Below are positions 23,797 through 31,403 of a DNA stretch of 32,455 nucleotides, piece by piece (position 1 is the stretch's first letter; every line of letters starts with the position of its first letter). A program made the position numbers and the translations under genes. The DNA is from Solirubrobacterales bacterium. GTDB lineage: Bacteria > Actinomycetota > Thermoleophilia > Solirubrobacterales > Thermoleophilaceae. The stretch is from contig JAAYBF010000128.1 of NCBI GenBank assembly GCA_012718975.1, positions 1 through 32,455 of the forward strand, written 5' to 3'. The notes below the pieces were generated by a model. That model ran no database searches. It was not told the DNA's origin and saw only the letters and a program-made list of their open reading frames with translations.

Positions 23797-25475
23797 GCGA
23801 GCGGACCCCCGAGGAGCGCGAGCGCGCGCGCTGGGAGCGGGCGGCCAAGCGGGCCGCCGACCGCGGCGAGCCGCCGCCCCCGCTGCCGCCGGAGCTGGGC
23901 GGCGCGGCCGACGCCCCGGAGCGGCGGGGCGAGCCGCCGCAGCGCCCCGCGCCCGCCGCCGGGGCGCCGGCCGATCGGCCGGATGAGCCGCCGGCCGGCG
24001 AGACGGCGCCGCAGCAGCCCCATTCGCCGCCTCCGCCCGACACGTCCCCGGCGGCGCCGGAGCAGCCCGCCGAGCAGCCGTCTCCGGCCGACGCGACGCC
24101 GGCGCAGCCGCGGCCGCACGAGCGGGCGGCGGGCGAGACGCAGGAGTGGTCGGTGACCGAGGAGTGGGCCGCCGAGGCGGCCGCCGAAGTCGCCGAGCCC
24201 GAGCCGTTCGCCGAGCCCGAGCCCTACGAGGAGCCGCACGGCGACCACGGCGAGCCCTACGACCCGCGCGACGCGCCTTACGACCCGCGGGCCGAGGTCG
24301 CCCCGCCCGAGCCGCCGCCGCCGTTCGAGCAGCGGCGCGCGGCGCCGAAGCGCGGCCGATCGAGCGCCGCCCAGCGTCGCGCGGCAGCCGCCGGCTACCT
24401 CGGGGGCGGCGCCCGCGGCGGCGGGAACCGCCCGCGCCGCGGCCGGCTGGCGGCCGTCGCGATCGTCAGCGGGCTGGTGCTGGTCGTCGCCGCCTGGTTC
24501 CTGATGTCGCTGTTCCAGCCGCTCAAGGGCGACGGGACCGGCGAGGTGGCGGTCACGATCCCCGAGGGGTCGGGCACGGCGGAGATCGCCGACATCCTCG
24601 AGCGCGAGGGCGTGGTCTCCTCGGCGACGTTCTTCCGCCTGCGCGCCAGCCTCTCCGGTGACGGCGGCGACTTCAAGGCCGGTGACTTCACGCTGCGCGA
24701 GGACATGAGCTACGCGGCAGCGATCGACGCGCTCGTCCAGGCGCCGGTGCCCGACACGGTCACCGTCACGATCCCCGAGGGGCTGTCGCGCCGCGAGGCG
24801 GCCGCGACGGTCCGCCAGAGCGGCGTGCGCGGCGACTACATGGCCGCCACCCGCGCGGCGCCGCGGTTCCCGCTCGCGGAGTACGACGCGCAGGATGCCC
24901 GCAATCTCGAGGGGTTCCTCTTCCCGGCGACCTACGAGCTCGACCCCGGCCAGCGCGTCAAGGCGCTCGTCGACCAGCAGCTCGCCGCCTTCCAGCGCGA
25001 GTTCGCCAAGGTGGACATGCGCTACGCGAAGAGCAAGAACCTGACGCCCTACGAGGTCGTGATCATCGCCTCGATGATCGACCGCGAGGCGATGATCCCG
25101 CGCGAGCGGCGGCTGGTCGCCTCGGTGATCTACAACCGCCTCAATCAGGGCATCCCGCTCGGGATCGACGCGACGATCCGCTTCGCGACCAACAACTGGA
25201 GCGAGCCGCTCAAGCAGTCCGAGCTGGCGATCGACTCCGGCTACAACACGCGCCTCAACCAGGGCCTGCCGCCCGGGCCGATCGGCAACCCGGGGCTGGC
25301 GGCGCTGCGCGCGGCGGCCAACCCGGCCGAGACCGACTTCATCTACTACGTCGTCAAGCCGTGCGCGGAGGGCGCGCACGCCTTCTCCTCCAGCGACGCC
25401 GAGTTCCAGCGCGACGTCGACCGCTACAACGCCGAGCGCGAGCGCCAGGGCGGCCAGTCGCCGACCGAGTGCTGA
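23793..25475 (+). CDS. mltG: Endolytic murein transglycosylase MltG with long disordered N-terminus
   Basis: Residues 1-215 are Pro/Glu/Ala/Arg-rich and look disordered and cytoplasmic. One membrane helix follows (about 219-240, AAVAIVSGLVLVVAAWFL). Outside is a LysM-like part (VAVTIPEGSGTAEIADIL) and the YceG catalytic domain: NLEGFLFPATYEL, then ASMIDREAMIPRERRLVASV with the catalytic Glu at E432, YNRLNQGIPLGIDATI and GLPPGPIGNPG. The enzyme cuts nascent glycan strands near the divisome. The cytoplasmic extension is much longer than in E. coli MltG; related actinobacterial proteins also carry such tails, perhaps as a docking region. GTG 23793 overlaps the ruvX stop. The end overlaps aroE by one base. 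Confidence 0.94.
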   Translation: MSERTPEERERARWERAAKRAADRGEPPPPLPPELGGAADAPERRGEPPQRPAPAAGAPADRPDEPPAGETAPQQPHSPPPPDTSPAAPEQPAEQPSPADATPAQPRPHERAAGETQEWSVTEEWAAEAAAEVAEPEPFAEPEPYEEPHGDHGEPYDPRDAPYDPRAEVAPPEPPPPFEQRRAAPKRGRSSAAQRRAAAAGYLGGGARGGGNRPRRGRLAAVAIVSGLVLVVAAWFLMSLFQPLKGDGTGEVAVTIPEGSGTAEIADILEREGVVSSATFFRLRASLSGDGGDFKAGDFTLREDMSYAAAIDALVQAPVPDTVTVTIPEGLSRREAAATVRQSGVRGDYMAATRAAPRFPLAEYDAQDARNLEGFLFPATYELDPGQRVKALVDQQLAAFQREFAKVDMRYAKSKNLTPYEVVIIASMIDREAMIPRERRLVASVIYNRLNQGIPLGIDATIRFATNNWSEPLKQSELAIDSGYNTRLNQGLPPGPIGNPGLAALRAAANPAETDFIYYVVKPCAEGAHAFSSSDAEFQRDVDRYNAERERQGGQSPTEC

Positions 25476-26269
25476 TGCCGGGCCCGACGATGCTCGGGGT
25501 CGCGGGCTGGCCGGTCGGCCACAGCCGCTCGCCGCGGATGTTCGCGCCCGCGCTGGCGGCGGCGGGGCTCGACTGGCGCTACGTCCACCTGCCGCTGGCG
25601 CCGGAGCGGTTCGTTGCGACCGCGCGCGTGCTCGGGGCCTCCGGCTACCGCGGGATCAACGTGACGCTGCCGCACAAGGAGGCCGCCCACGACCTCGCCG
25701 ACGAGCTGAGCCCCGCGGCGGCGGCGATCGGGGCGGTCAACACGCTCACCTACGGCGACGGGGCGATCCACGGCGACAACACCGACGCCGGCGGCTTCCT
25801 CGACGCGCTCGGCGCCGACCCCGCCGGCTGGCGCTGCCTGGTAATCGGGGCCGGTGGCTCGGCGCGCGCTGTCGTCTGGGCGCTGCGCGAGGCCGGGGGA
25901 GAGGTCGCGGTCTGGAACCGGACCGCGGCGCGGGCGGCCGCGCTGGCGGCGGACCTCGGGGTCGGCCAGGCGGCCGAGCCGTTCGCCGCGGACCTGCTCG
26001 TCAACTGCACCTCGGTCGGGCTCGACCAGGCGGTCGAGCCGGGGGAGGCCGCCGCCGCGGTCGGGCTCGCGGGCCTGGAGCCGCCCGCGGTGCTGTTCGA
26101 CCTCACCTACGGGGCGGGCCCGACGCCGCTCTGCCGCTGGGCGGAGGCGGGCGGGGCGCGGGCGGTCGACGGCGCCGAGATGCTCGTCCGCCAGGGCGCG
26201 CGCAGCTTCGAGCGCTGGACCGGCCGTCCGGCCGACCTCGACGCCATGCGCGCCGGCTTCCGCGCCTGA
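25475..26269 (+). CDS. aroE: Shikimate dehydrogenase
   Basis: The 264-residue protein has the substrate motif GHSRSP (15-20), the catalytic lysine in NVTLPHKEAA (K68), GDNTDAGGF with the catalytic aspartate (D104), the nucleotide-binding turn GAGGSARAV (125-133), NRT at the start of the NADP-binding loop, and the C-terminal DGAEMLVRQGARSFERWTG. It reduces 3-dehydroshikimate to shikimate with NADPH in aromatic amino acid synthesis. ATG 25475 overlaps the mltG stop (TGATG), placing it last in the alaS operon; aroC, which often follows in actinobacteria, is absent. A 30-bp repeat pair begins 1 nt after the stop. Confidence 0.95.
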   Translation: MPGPTMLGVAGWPVGHSRSPRMFAPALAAAGLDWRYVHLPLAPERFVATARVLGASGYRGINVTLPHKEAAHDLADELSPAAAAIGAVNTLTYGDGAIHGDNTDAGGFLDALGADPAGWRCLVIGAGGSARAVVWALREAGGEVAVWNRTAARAAALAADLGVGQAAEPFAADLLVNCTSVGLDQAVEPGEAAAAVGLAGLEPPAVLFDLTYGAGPTPLCRWAEAGGARAVDGAEMLVRQGARSFERWTGRPADLDAMRAGFRA

Positions 26270-26270
26270 T

Positions 26271-26330
26271 CCGACGTTCTCCGGCCCCTCCGGCGCCCGC
26301 CCGACGTTCTCCGCTCATTGAACGGGTTTC
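26271..26330 (+). repeat. Second locus of the 30-bp repeat, two units
   Basis: CCGACGTTCTCC occurs at 26271-26282 and again at 26301-26312, exactly 30 bp apart, with a GC-rich spacer. Its spacer resembles that of the 7161-7200 unit on the minus strand, including CCGGCGCC. It lies between the aroE stop and the pilus block. Confidence 0.75.
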
Positions 26331-26379
26331 CGCGGGCTGGTCGTGGGGCGGCGTGGTTTCGGCGGGCGCCCTGCGGCTG

Positions 26380-26406
26380 TAAGGGTCTGCCGTGGCCTGC
26401 CGATAG
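26380..26406 (+). promoter_or_regulatory. Sigma-28/WhiG-like promoter of the type IV pilus block
   Basis: TAAG (26380-26383), a 15-nt spacer, then GCCGATAG (26399-26406). The sigma-28 (FliA/WhiG) consensus is TAAA, 15 nt, GCCGATAA. The ATG at 26415 lies 8 nt after the box, so the mRNA would start at or near it. AAGGAGG touches the ATG directly, an unusable spacing. Confidence 0.5.
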
Positions 26407-26414
26407 GAAGGAGG

Positions 26415-27011
26415 ATGCCCGTCATCTCCCGTCCCCTCCTGGTCGTGCTCGCGTTGGCGGTCGTGGCGCTCGTCGGCTTCTACGCCACCCAGGGCTCGCG
26501 CGATGCCGCCAGCGACGGCGACCCGCCCGCCGCCGAGAGCGCCGCGCTGCCACCGGCCAGCTCCGATCAGGCTGCGCCCGAGCCCGCAACGCCGGACGCG
26601 GCAGCTCGCGAGGCGGCCGGCCGCGGCGACGGCAAGCAGGCCGCCCCGAAGGCCGACCGCGACGATGCAGAGCAGGCCGCTCCGGACACCGACCGCGCCG
26701 CGGCCGGGATGCCCGCCCCGGTCCGCCGTGCGCTCCGCCGCGGCGACACCGTCGTCCTGTTCCTGGGAACCGGCACGTCGGCCGACGACCGCGCGACCGC
26801 CGCCGCCGTCACGGCCCTGCGAGGCGAGCGCGGCGTCGCGGTCTTCACCGACCGCCTCGCGCGGATCGGGCGCTACCGCGCGCTGGTCGGATCGCTCGGG
26901 ATCGCCCAGGCGCCGGCCGTGGTGATCGTCGGGCGCGACCGCCAGGCCCAGGTGCTCGAGGGCTACATCGACCCGGGCACGCTCGCCCAGGACGTGGCGG
27001 ACGCGCGGTGA
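26415..27011 (+). CDS. Membrane-anchored thioredoxin-fold protein lacking CXXC
   Basis: The 198-residue protein has one N-terminal membrane helix (RPLLVVLALAVVALVGFY), then an Ala/Pro/Asp-rich linker of about 70 residues. A C-terminal domain follows from about 100 with strands VVLFLGTG, VAVFTDRL and APAVVIVGRDRQAQVLEGYID, the order and cis-proline-like APAVVIV of a thioredoxin fold. No CXXC is present, and the site reads GTSADD, so it cannot act as a disulfide enzyme. It is the first gene of the type IV pilus block: its stop overlaps pilB (GTGA). A structural or assembly role at the membrane is a guess. ATG 26415 is chosen because the membrane helix starts a few residues on; the frame is open upstream to 26343 but that stretch is promoter. 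Confidence 0.72.
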   Translation: MPVISRPLLVVLALAVVALVGFYATQGSRDAASDGDPPAAESAALPPASSDQAAPEPATPDAAAREAAGRGDGKQAAPKADRDDAEQAAPDTDRAAAGMPAPVRRALRRGDTVVLFLGTGTSADDRATAAAVTALRGERGVAVFTDRLARIGRYRALVGSLGIAQAPAVVIVGRDRQAQVLEGYIDPGTLAQDVADAR

Positions 27012-28792
27012 GCGGCCCGTTCGGCAGCGACGGGGCGGGCGGCCCGCCGCACCTGCGCCCGGTGCCGATCGACTCCGCCGTGCCAGCGGCCGAGCCGGAT
27101 CCCGGTGACGGCCTCACCCCGCCGCTGCCCGGCGGACGGCGCGGGCGCTTCGTCTCCGACGTGATCGCCGAGCTCGGCTACCTCGAGCGCGAGCGCGTCG
27201 ACGCCGCCGTCGCCGAGGCGCGCGCCTCGGGCCGCACCGCCGAGCAGGTGCTGGTCGAGTCGGGTGCGCTGACCGCCGACCAGCTCGCGCGCGCGACCGC
27301 CGAGCGGTTCGGCCTCCACCACGTCGACCTGAGCGTCTACAAGGCGGATCTCGCCGCCGCGAACCTGATCCCGTCGCAGGCCGCGCGCCGCTACGGCGCG
27401 GTCCCGATCGGCTTCGACGACGAGGTCCTCCTGGTCGCGATGTCCGACCCGGCGAACGTCCTCGCCCTCGACGACATCAAGCTGCTGACCGGGCGTGAGC
27501 TGCGCCCGGTGGTCGCCTCGCCGGACGACATCGCGGGCCTGATCTCGCGGATGTCGCGCCTCGACGACGCGGTCGCCGAGGCGGTGCAGGAAGAGGAGGA
27601 GGAGTCCGGCGCGGCGGTGACCGACATCCGCGAGTCCGCCGAGGACGCACCGGTGATCAAGCTGGTCAACTCGATCATCGCCCAGGCGGTCGAGGAGGGC
27701 GCCTCCGACATCCACTTCGAGCCCGCCGGACGCGAGATGCGCGTCCGCTTCCGCATCGACGGGGTGCTCAGCCAGACGACGTCGATCCCGCGGCGCATGG
27801 TCGCCGGCGTGGTGTCGCGCGTGAAGATCATGGCCGACCTCGACATCTCCGAGCGGCGCCTGCCCCAGGACGGGCGCGTCGGGCTCAAGGTCGACGGCCA
27901 CGGCGTCGACATCCGCATCGTGACGATGCCCTCCGTCGAGGGCGAGGGCGTGGTGATGCGCCTGCTCGACAAGGACCAGGCGCTGCTGACCCTCGACAAG
28001 CTCGGCATGGCCGGAGAGGGGCGCGACCGCTTCGAGCACGCGTTCCGCCAAGCCTACGGGGCCGTCCTGGTGACCGGCCCGACCGGCTCGGGCAAGTCGA
28101 CGACGCTCTACGCCGCCCTCAACGCGATCAACTCGATCGACCGCAACATCATCACGATCGAGGATCCCGTCGAGTACCAGCTCGAGGGGGTCAACCAGAT
28201 TCAGATCAACGACCGCGCCGGCCTCACGTTCGCGCGCGGGCTGCGGTCGATGCTGCGCGCCGACCCGGACGTGATCATGGTCGGCGAGATCCGCGACTCC
28301 GAGACCGCGCGGATCGCGGTCGAGTCGGCGCTGACCGGCCACCTCGTCCTCTCGACGCTGCACACCAACGACGCGCCGTCGGCGGTCACGCGCCTGACCG
28401 AGATGGGCATCGAGCCCTTCCTGACCGCCTCGGCGGTCGACTGCGTGGTCGCCCAGCGGCTCGCGCGCCGGCTCTGCCCGAACTGCAAGACGCGCACGAT
28501 CCTCGACGTCGGCGCCCTGCGCGAGGCCGGCTTCGCCGCCGCCTTCGACGTCGAGGCCTACGCGCCGGTCGGCTGCGCCCGCTGCGGCGGGACCGGCTAC
28601 AAGGGACGGGTCGGGATCTACGAGGTGATGGTCGTCAGCGACGAGATCCGCGACCTCACGATCGCCCGCGCCGCGGCCGACGAGATCGCCAAGGTCGCCA
28701 CCAGCCAGGGCATGCGCCCGCTGCGCGACGACGGGCTCGAGAAGGTCCGCCAGGGGCTCACCTCGATCGCCGAGGTAACGCGCGTCGCCTGA
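27008..28792 (+). CDS. pilB: Type IV pilus assembly ATPase PilB (GspE family)
   Basis: The 594-residue protein has a GspE N-terminal domain (FVSDVIAELGYLERERVDAA, about 48-67, on to 115) and the catalytic core: ASDIHFEP, RFRIDGVL, Walker A GPTGSGKST (357-365), Asp box ITIEDPVEY, Walker B IMVGEIRDSETA and the His box LSTLHTNDA. A tetracysteine zinc site follows (C490, C493, C523, C526; CPNC and CARC). This is the extension ATPase that drives pilin polymerisation from the cytoplasm. GTG 27008 overlaps the preceding stop. An acidic run (QEEEEESG) separates the N-domain from the core. Homology to GspE of type II secretion is unavoidable, but the pilT next door favours pili. Confidence 0.94.
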   Translation: MSGPFGSDGAGGPPHLRPVPIDSAVPAAEPDPGDGLTPPLPGGRRGRFVSDVIAELGYLERERVDAAVAEARASGRTAEQVLVESGALTADQLARATAERFGLHHVDLSVYKADLAAANLIPSQAARRYGAVPIGFDDEVLLVAMSDPANVLALDDIKLLTGRELRPVVASPDDIAGLISRMSRLDDAVAEAVQEEEEESGAAVTDIRESAEDAPVIKLVNSIIAQAVEEGASDIHFEPAGREMRVRFRIDGVLSQTTSIPRRMVAGVVSRVKIMADLDISERRLPQDGRVGLKVDGHGVDIRIVTMPSVEGEGVVMRLLDKDQALLTLDKLGMAGEGRDRFEHAFRQAYGAVLVTGPTGSGKSTTLYAALNAINSIDRNIITIEDPVEYQLEGVNQIQINDRAGLTFARGLRSMLRADPDVIMVGEIRDSETARIAVESALTGHLVLSTLHTNDAPSAVTRLTEMGIEPFLTASAVDCVVAQRLARRLCPNCKTRTILDVGALREAGFAAAFDVEAYAPVGCARCGGTGYKGRVGIYEVMVVSDEIRDLTIARAAADEIAKVATSQGMRPLRDDGLEKVRQGLTSIAEVTRVA

Positions 28793-28817
28793 CGGGCTCA
28801 GGTGCCCGCCCGGCGCT

Positions 28818-28825
28818 GCCGATAG
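28818..28825 (+). promoter_or_regulatory. GCCGATAG box before pilT
   Basis: CTGCCGATAGGA here is identical over 12 nt to the box at 26397. The upstream -35 region (TCAG, 16 nt away) is weaker, so an internal sigma-28-type promoter is possible but less certain. Confidence 0.35.
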
Positions 28826-28832
28826 GACGCCC

Positions 28833-29906
28833 ATGGACTTCGACTTCGCCGACGTGCTGCTGGAGGTGATGGAGCGCGGCGCGTCCGATCTCCACCTGAC
28901 GGCGGGCTCCCCGCCGATGGTGCGCGAGCGGGGCCAGCTGGTCGCGCTCGACTACCCCCAGCTCGACGGGCCGATGGTCCGCGAGGTCGTCTACTCGATC
29001 CTCAGCAACGACCAGCGCCAGCGGCTGGAGACCGACTGGCAGGTCGATCTCGCCTACTCGATCCCGGGCAAGGCCCGCTTCCGCGTCAACGCCTACTTCC
29101 AGCGCGCGTCGCTCGCGGCCGCGTTCCGGCTGATCCCGCAGGAGATGCCCCGCCTCGACGACCTCGGGCTGCCGTCGACGCTGCGCGAGTTCATCCGCAA
29201 GCCGCGCGGCTTCGTCCTGGTGACCGGCCCGACCGGCTCGGGCAAGTCGACGACGCTCGCGGCGATGATCGACGAGATCAACCAGCAGCGCTCCGAGCAC
29301 ATCATGACCATCGAGGACCCGATCGAGTTCCTCCACCGCCACAAGCGCTGCATCGTCAACCAGCGCGAGGTCGGCGGCGACGCGGCGACGTTCTCGCTCG
29401 CGCTCAAGGCAGCCCTGCGCCAGGACCCCGACGTGATCCTCGTCGGTGAGATGCGCGACCTCGAGACGATCGGCACCGCGCTCACCGCGGCGGAGACCGG
29501 CCACCTCGTCTTCGCGACGCTGCACACCCAGGACACCGCCCAGACGATCGACCGCATCGTCGACGTGTTCCCACCTGCCCAGCAGCACCAGGTCCGCGTC
29601 CAGCTCTCGGTCGCGCTGCAGGGCATCGTCACCCAGCAGCTGCTCCCGACCGCCGACGGCGCGGGCCGCGTCTGCGCCTGCGAGGTGCTCGTCCCGACCG
29701 CGGCGGTGCGCAACCTGATCCGCGAGGGCAAGACCCATCAGATCTACTCGGCGCTGCAGACCGGCGCCACCCACGGCATGCAGACGATGGACGCCTCGCT
29801 CGCCGACCTCGTCCGCCGTCACAAGATCACCCGCGAGCTGGCCGAGTCGCGTTCGAGCTCGCCGGAGGAGCTGCGCCGTCTGATGGGGACCGTGAGGGTC
29901 GCCTAG
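28833..29906 (+). CDS. pilT: Type IV pilus retraction ATPase PilT
   Basis: The 357-residue length is typical of PilT. Motifs: SDLHLTAGSPPMVRERG at the N-terminal domain, Walker A GPTGSGKST (132-140), Asp box MTIEDPIEF, Walker B ILVGEMRDLETI, His box FATLHTQDTAQTIDRIVDVF, and the C-terminal VRNLIREGKTHQIYSALQTG that PilT shares with twitching motors. No N-terminal GspE domain and no zinc cysteines, which separates it from PilB. It depolymerises the pilus and is needed for twitching and DNA uptake. It lies 40 nt after pilB and 3 nt before pilC. Confidence 0.95.
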   Translation: MDFDFADVLLEVMERGASDLHLTAGSPPMVRERGQLVALDYPQLDGPMVREVVYSILSNDQRQRLETDWQVDLAYSIPGKARFRVNAYFQRASLAAAFRLIPQEMPRLDDLGLPSTLREFIRKPRGFVLVTGPTGSGKSTTLAAMIDEINQQRSEHIMTIEDPIEFLHRHKRCIVNQREVGGDAATFSLALKAALRQDPDVILVGEMRDLETIGTALTAAETGHLVFATLHTQDTAQTIDRIVDVFPPAQQHQVRVQLSVALQGIVTQQLLPTADGAGRVCACEVLVPTAAVRNLIREGKTHQIYSALQTGATHGMQTMDASLADLVRRHKITRELAESRSSSPEELRRLMGTVRVA

Positions 29907-29909
29907 CCG

Positions 29910-31124
29910 ATGGCCACCTTCGCGTTCAAGGCGCTCGACGTCGGAGGCGCCCCCACGCGCGGCGAGATCGACGCCGACGACAAGCAGGTCGTCGTCTCGC
30001 AGCTGCGCGCGCGCGGGCTGATCGTCCTCGACGTCGAGGAGCGCAAGCCGACCGACGTCGGCGACATCCTCGCGCGCTTCAAGCGGGTCAAGGCCGAGGA
30101 CCTCACCGTCGCCACGCGCCAGCTCTCGACGATGGTCTCGTCGGGCATGACGCTGCTGCGCGCCTTCTACGTGCTCGAGGAGCAGACCGAGAACGACAAG
30201 CTGCGCGAGACCTTCGTCGCGGTTCGCAAGGACGTCGAGGCGGGCCTGTCGCTGTCGGCCGCGCTCGAGCGCCATCCCGACGTCTTCAACGACCTCTACG
30301 TCGCGATGGTGACCGCGGGCGAGACCGGCGGCATCCTCGAGTCGACCCTGCTGCGCGTCGCCGACCAGCTCGAGAAGGACGACGCGCTGCGCCGCCAGAT
30401 CAAGGCGGCGATGATCTACCCCGGCCTGATCGCCAGCTTCGCGGCGATCGTGCTGATCGCGCTTGTCAGCTTCCTGGTCCCGGTGTTCGAGAACATCTTC
30501 AACGACTTCGGCGGCGACCTGCCGGCGATCACCCAGTTCACCGTCTGGCTGTCGCACATGTTCACGCAGCGCTGGTACGTGGTGATCCTCGCGGTCGTGG
30601 CGGTGGTGTGGGCGTTCCGCAGCTGGAAGAAGACCGAGCGCGGACGGCTCCAGTGGGACACGTTCAAGCTGAAGGTGCCGATGAAGATCGGCGACATCGT
30701 CCAGAAGGTCGCCCTGGCGCGCTTCTCGCGCACTTTCTCCGGCCTGGTGGCGGCCGGGGTGCCGATGCTCGAGGCGATCGACATCACCGGCCGCACAGCC
30801 GGCAACCGCGTCGTCGAGCTGGCGATGCAGGAGGTCGAGCGCTCGGTCAAGAAGGGCGGATCGCTCGCGGCGCCGATGCGCTCGGCGCCGGCCGCCTTCC
30901 CGGTGATGGTCGTCCAGATGATCGGCGTCGGCGAGGAGACCGGTGCCCTCGAGCAGATGCTGGCCAAGATCGCCGACTTCTACGAGGACCAGGTGGCCGC
31001 GGCGCTGAAGGCGCTGACCTCGATCCTCGAGCCGCTGATGATCATGATGGTCGGCGCGATCGTCGGGTTCATCGTGATCTCGATGTACCTGCCGATGTTC
31101 CAGGTCTACGACCAGATCCGCTGA
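29910..31124 (+). CDS. pilC: Type IV pilus inner-membrane platform protein PilC
   Basis: The 404-residue protein has the N-terminal signature TFAFKALDVGGAPTRGEIDAD, then two T2SSF domains: the first with LTVATRQLSTMVSSGMTLLRA and ALERHPDVFNDLYVAMVTAGE, the second with KVALARFSRTFSGLVAAGVPMLEAID and FPVMVVQMIGVGEETGALEQML. Three membrane helices lie near 175-195, 225-240 and 375-395. PilC links the motor ATPases to the growing pilus in the membrane. It is the last pilus gene in the window; no pilins or prepilin peptidase follow, so those must be encoded elsewhere. Confidence 0.95.
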   Translation: MATFAFKALDVGGAPTRGEIDADDKQVVVSQLRARGLIVLDVEERKPTDVGDILARFKRVKAEDLTVATRQLSTMVSSGMTLLRAFYVLEEQTENDKLRETFVAVRKDVEAGLSLSAALERHPDVFNDLYVAMVTAGETGGILESTLLRVADQLEKDDALRRQIKAAMIYPGLIASFAAIVLIALVSFLVPVFENIFNDFGGDLPAITQFTVWLSHMFTQRWYVVILAVVAVVWAFRSWKKTERGRLQWDTFKLKVPMKIGDIVQKVALARFSRTFSGLVAAGVPMLEAIDITGRTAGNRVVELAMQEVERSVKKGGSLAAPMRSAPAAFPVMVVQMIGVGEETGALEQMLAKIADFYEDQVAAALKALTSILEPLMIMMVGAIVGFIVISMYLPMFQVYDQIR

Positions 31125-31163
31125 CCTTCCAACCTTCGCCCCCCGCGTGCGTCGTTATGGGCG

Positions 31164-31358
31164 ATGAAGGCGACGACGATCCGGTTCACGCCCGAGCTGT
31201 GGGCGCTGCTGCAGCGCGAAGCCGACCGCGAGGGGGTGAGCGTCGCCCAGTACGTGCGCGACGCGGCGCTCTTCCGCGTCGCCTACAGCGCCGGCGCGCG
31301 GCGCGAGGGCGAGCTGCCCGAGCAGGTCGTTGCCGCGCTCGGTGCGCCGCGGCGCTAG
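31164..31358 (+). CDS. Ribbon-helix-helix (CopG/Arc-type) small protein
   Basis: The 64-residue protein starts with the RHH pattern: a beta strand KATTIRFTPELWALLQ, then a helix-turn-helix EADREGVSVAQYVRDAALF. This fold binds DNA as a dimer through the strand and is found in antitoxins and small repressors. No toxin gene lies next to it: pilC precedes by 39 nt and a sigma factor follows 45 nt downstream. It may therefore regulate the pilus block or the sigma gene rather than act in a toxin pair. No Shine-Dalgarno site is seen; CGTTAT lies 5 nt before the ATG. Confidence 0.8.
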   Translation: MKATTIRFTPELWALLQREADREGVSVAQYVRDAALFRVAYSAGARREGELPEQVVAALGAPRR

Positions 31359-31391
31359 CGGAGCCGCTACCAGCTCCGACCGCGGGGACGC

Positions 31392-31397
31392 GATAAT
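31392..31397 (+). promoter_or_regulatory. -10-like hexamer GATAAT before the sigma-ZAS gene
   Basis: GATAAT matches the sigma-A -10 consensus at five of six bases and ends 6 nt before GTG 31404, with no Shine-Dalgarno site, so the transcript is probably leaderless. No -35 is clear. Confidence 0.5.
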
Positions 31398-31403
31398 GGC
31401 CCC

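Noticed and set aside
20549-24043. A 1164-codon minus-strand open frame
   Set aside because: It lies antisense to alaS, ruvX and mltG, all with full motifs. It is the usual GC-driven shadow and has no domain of its own.
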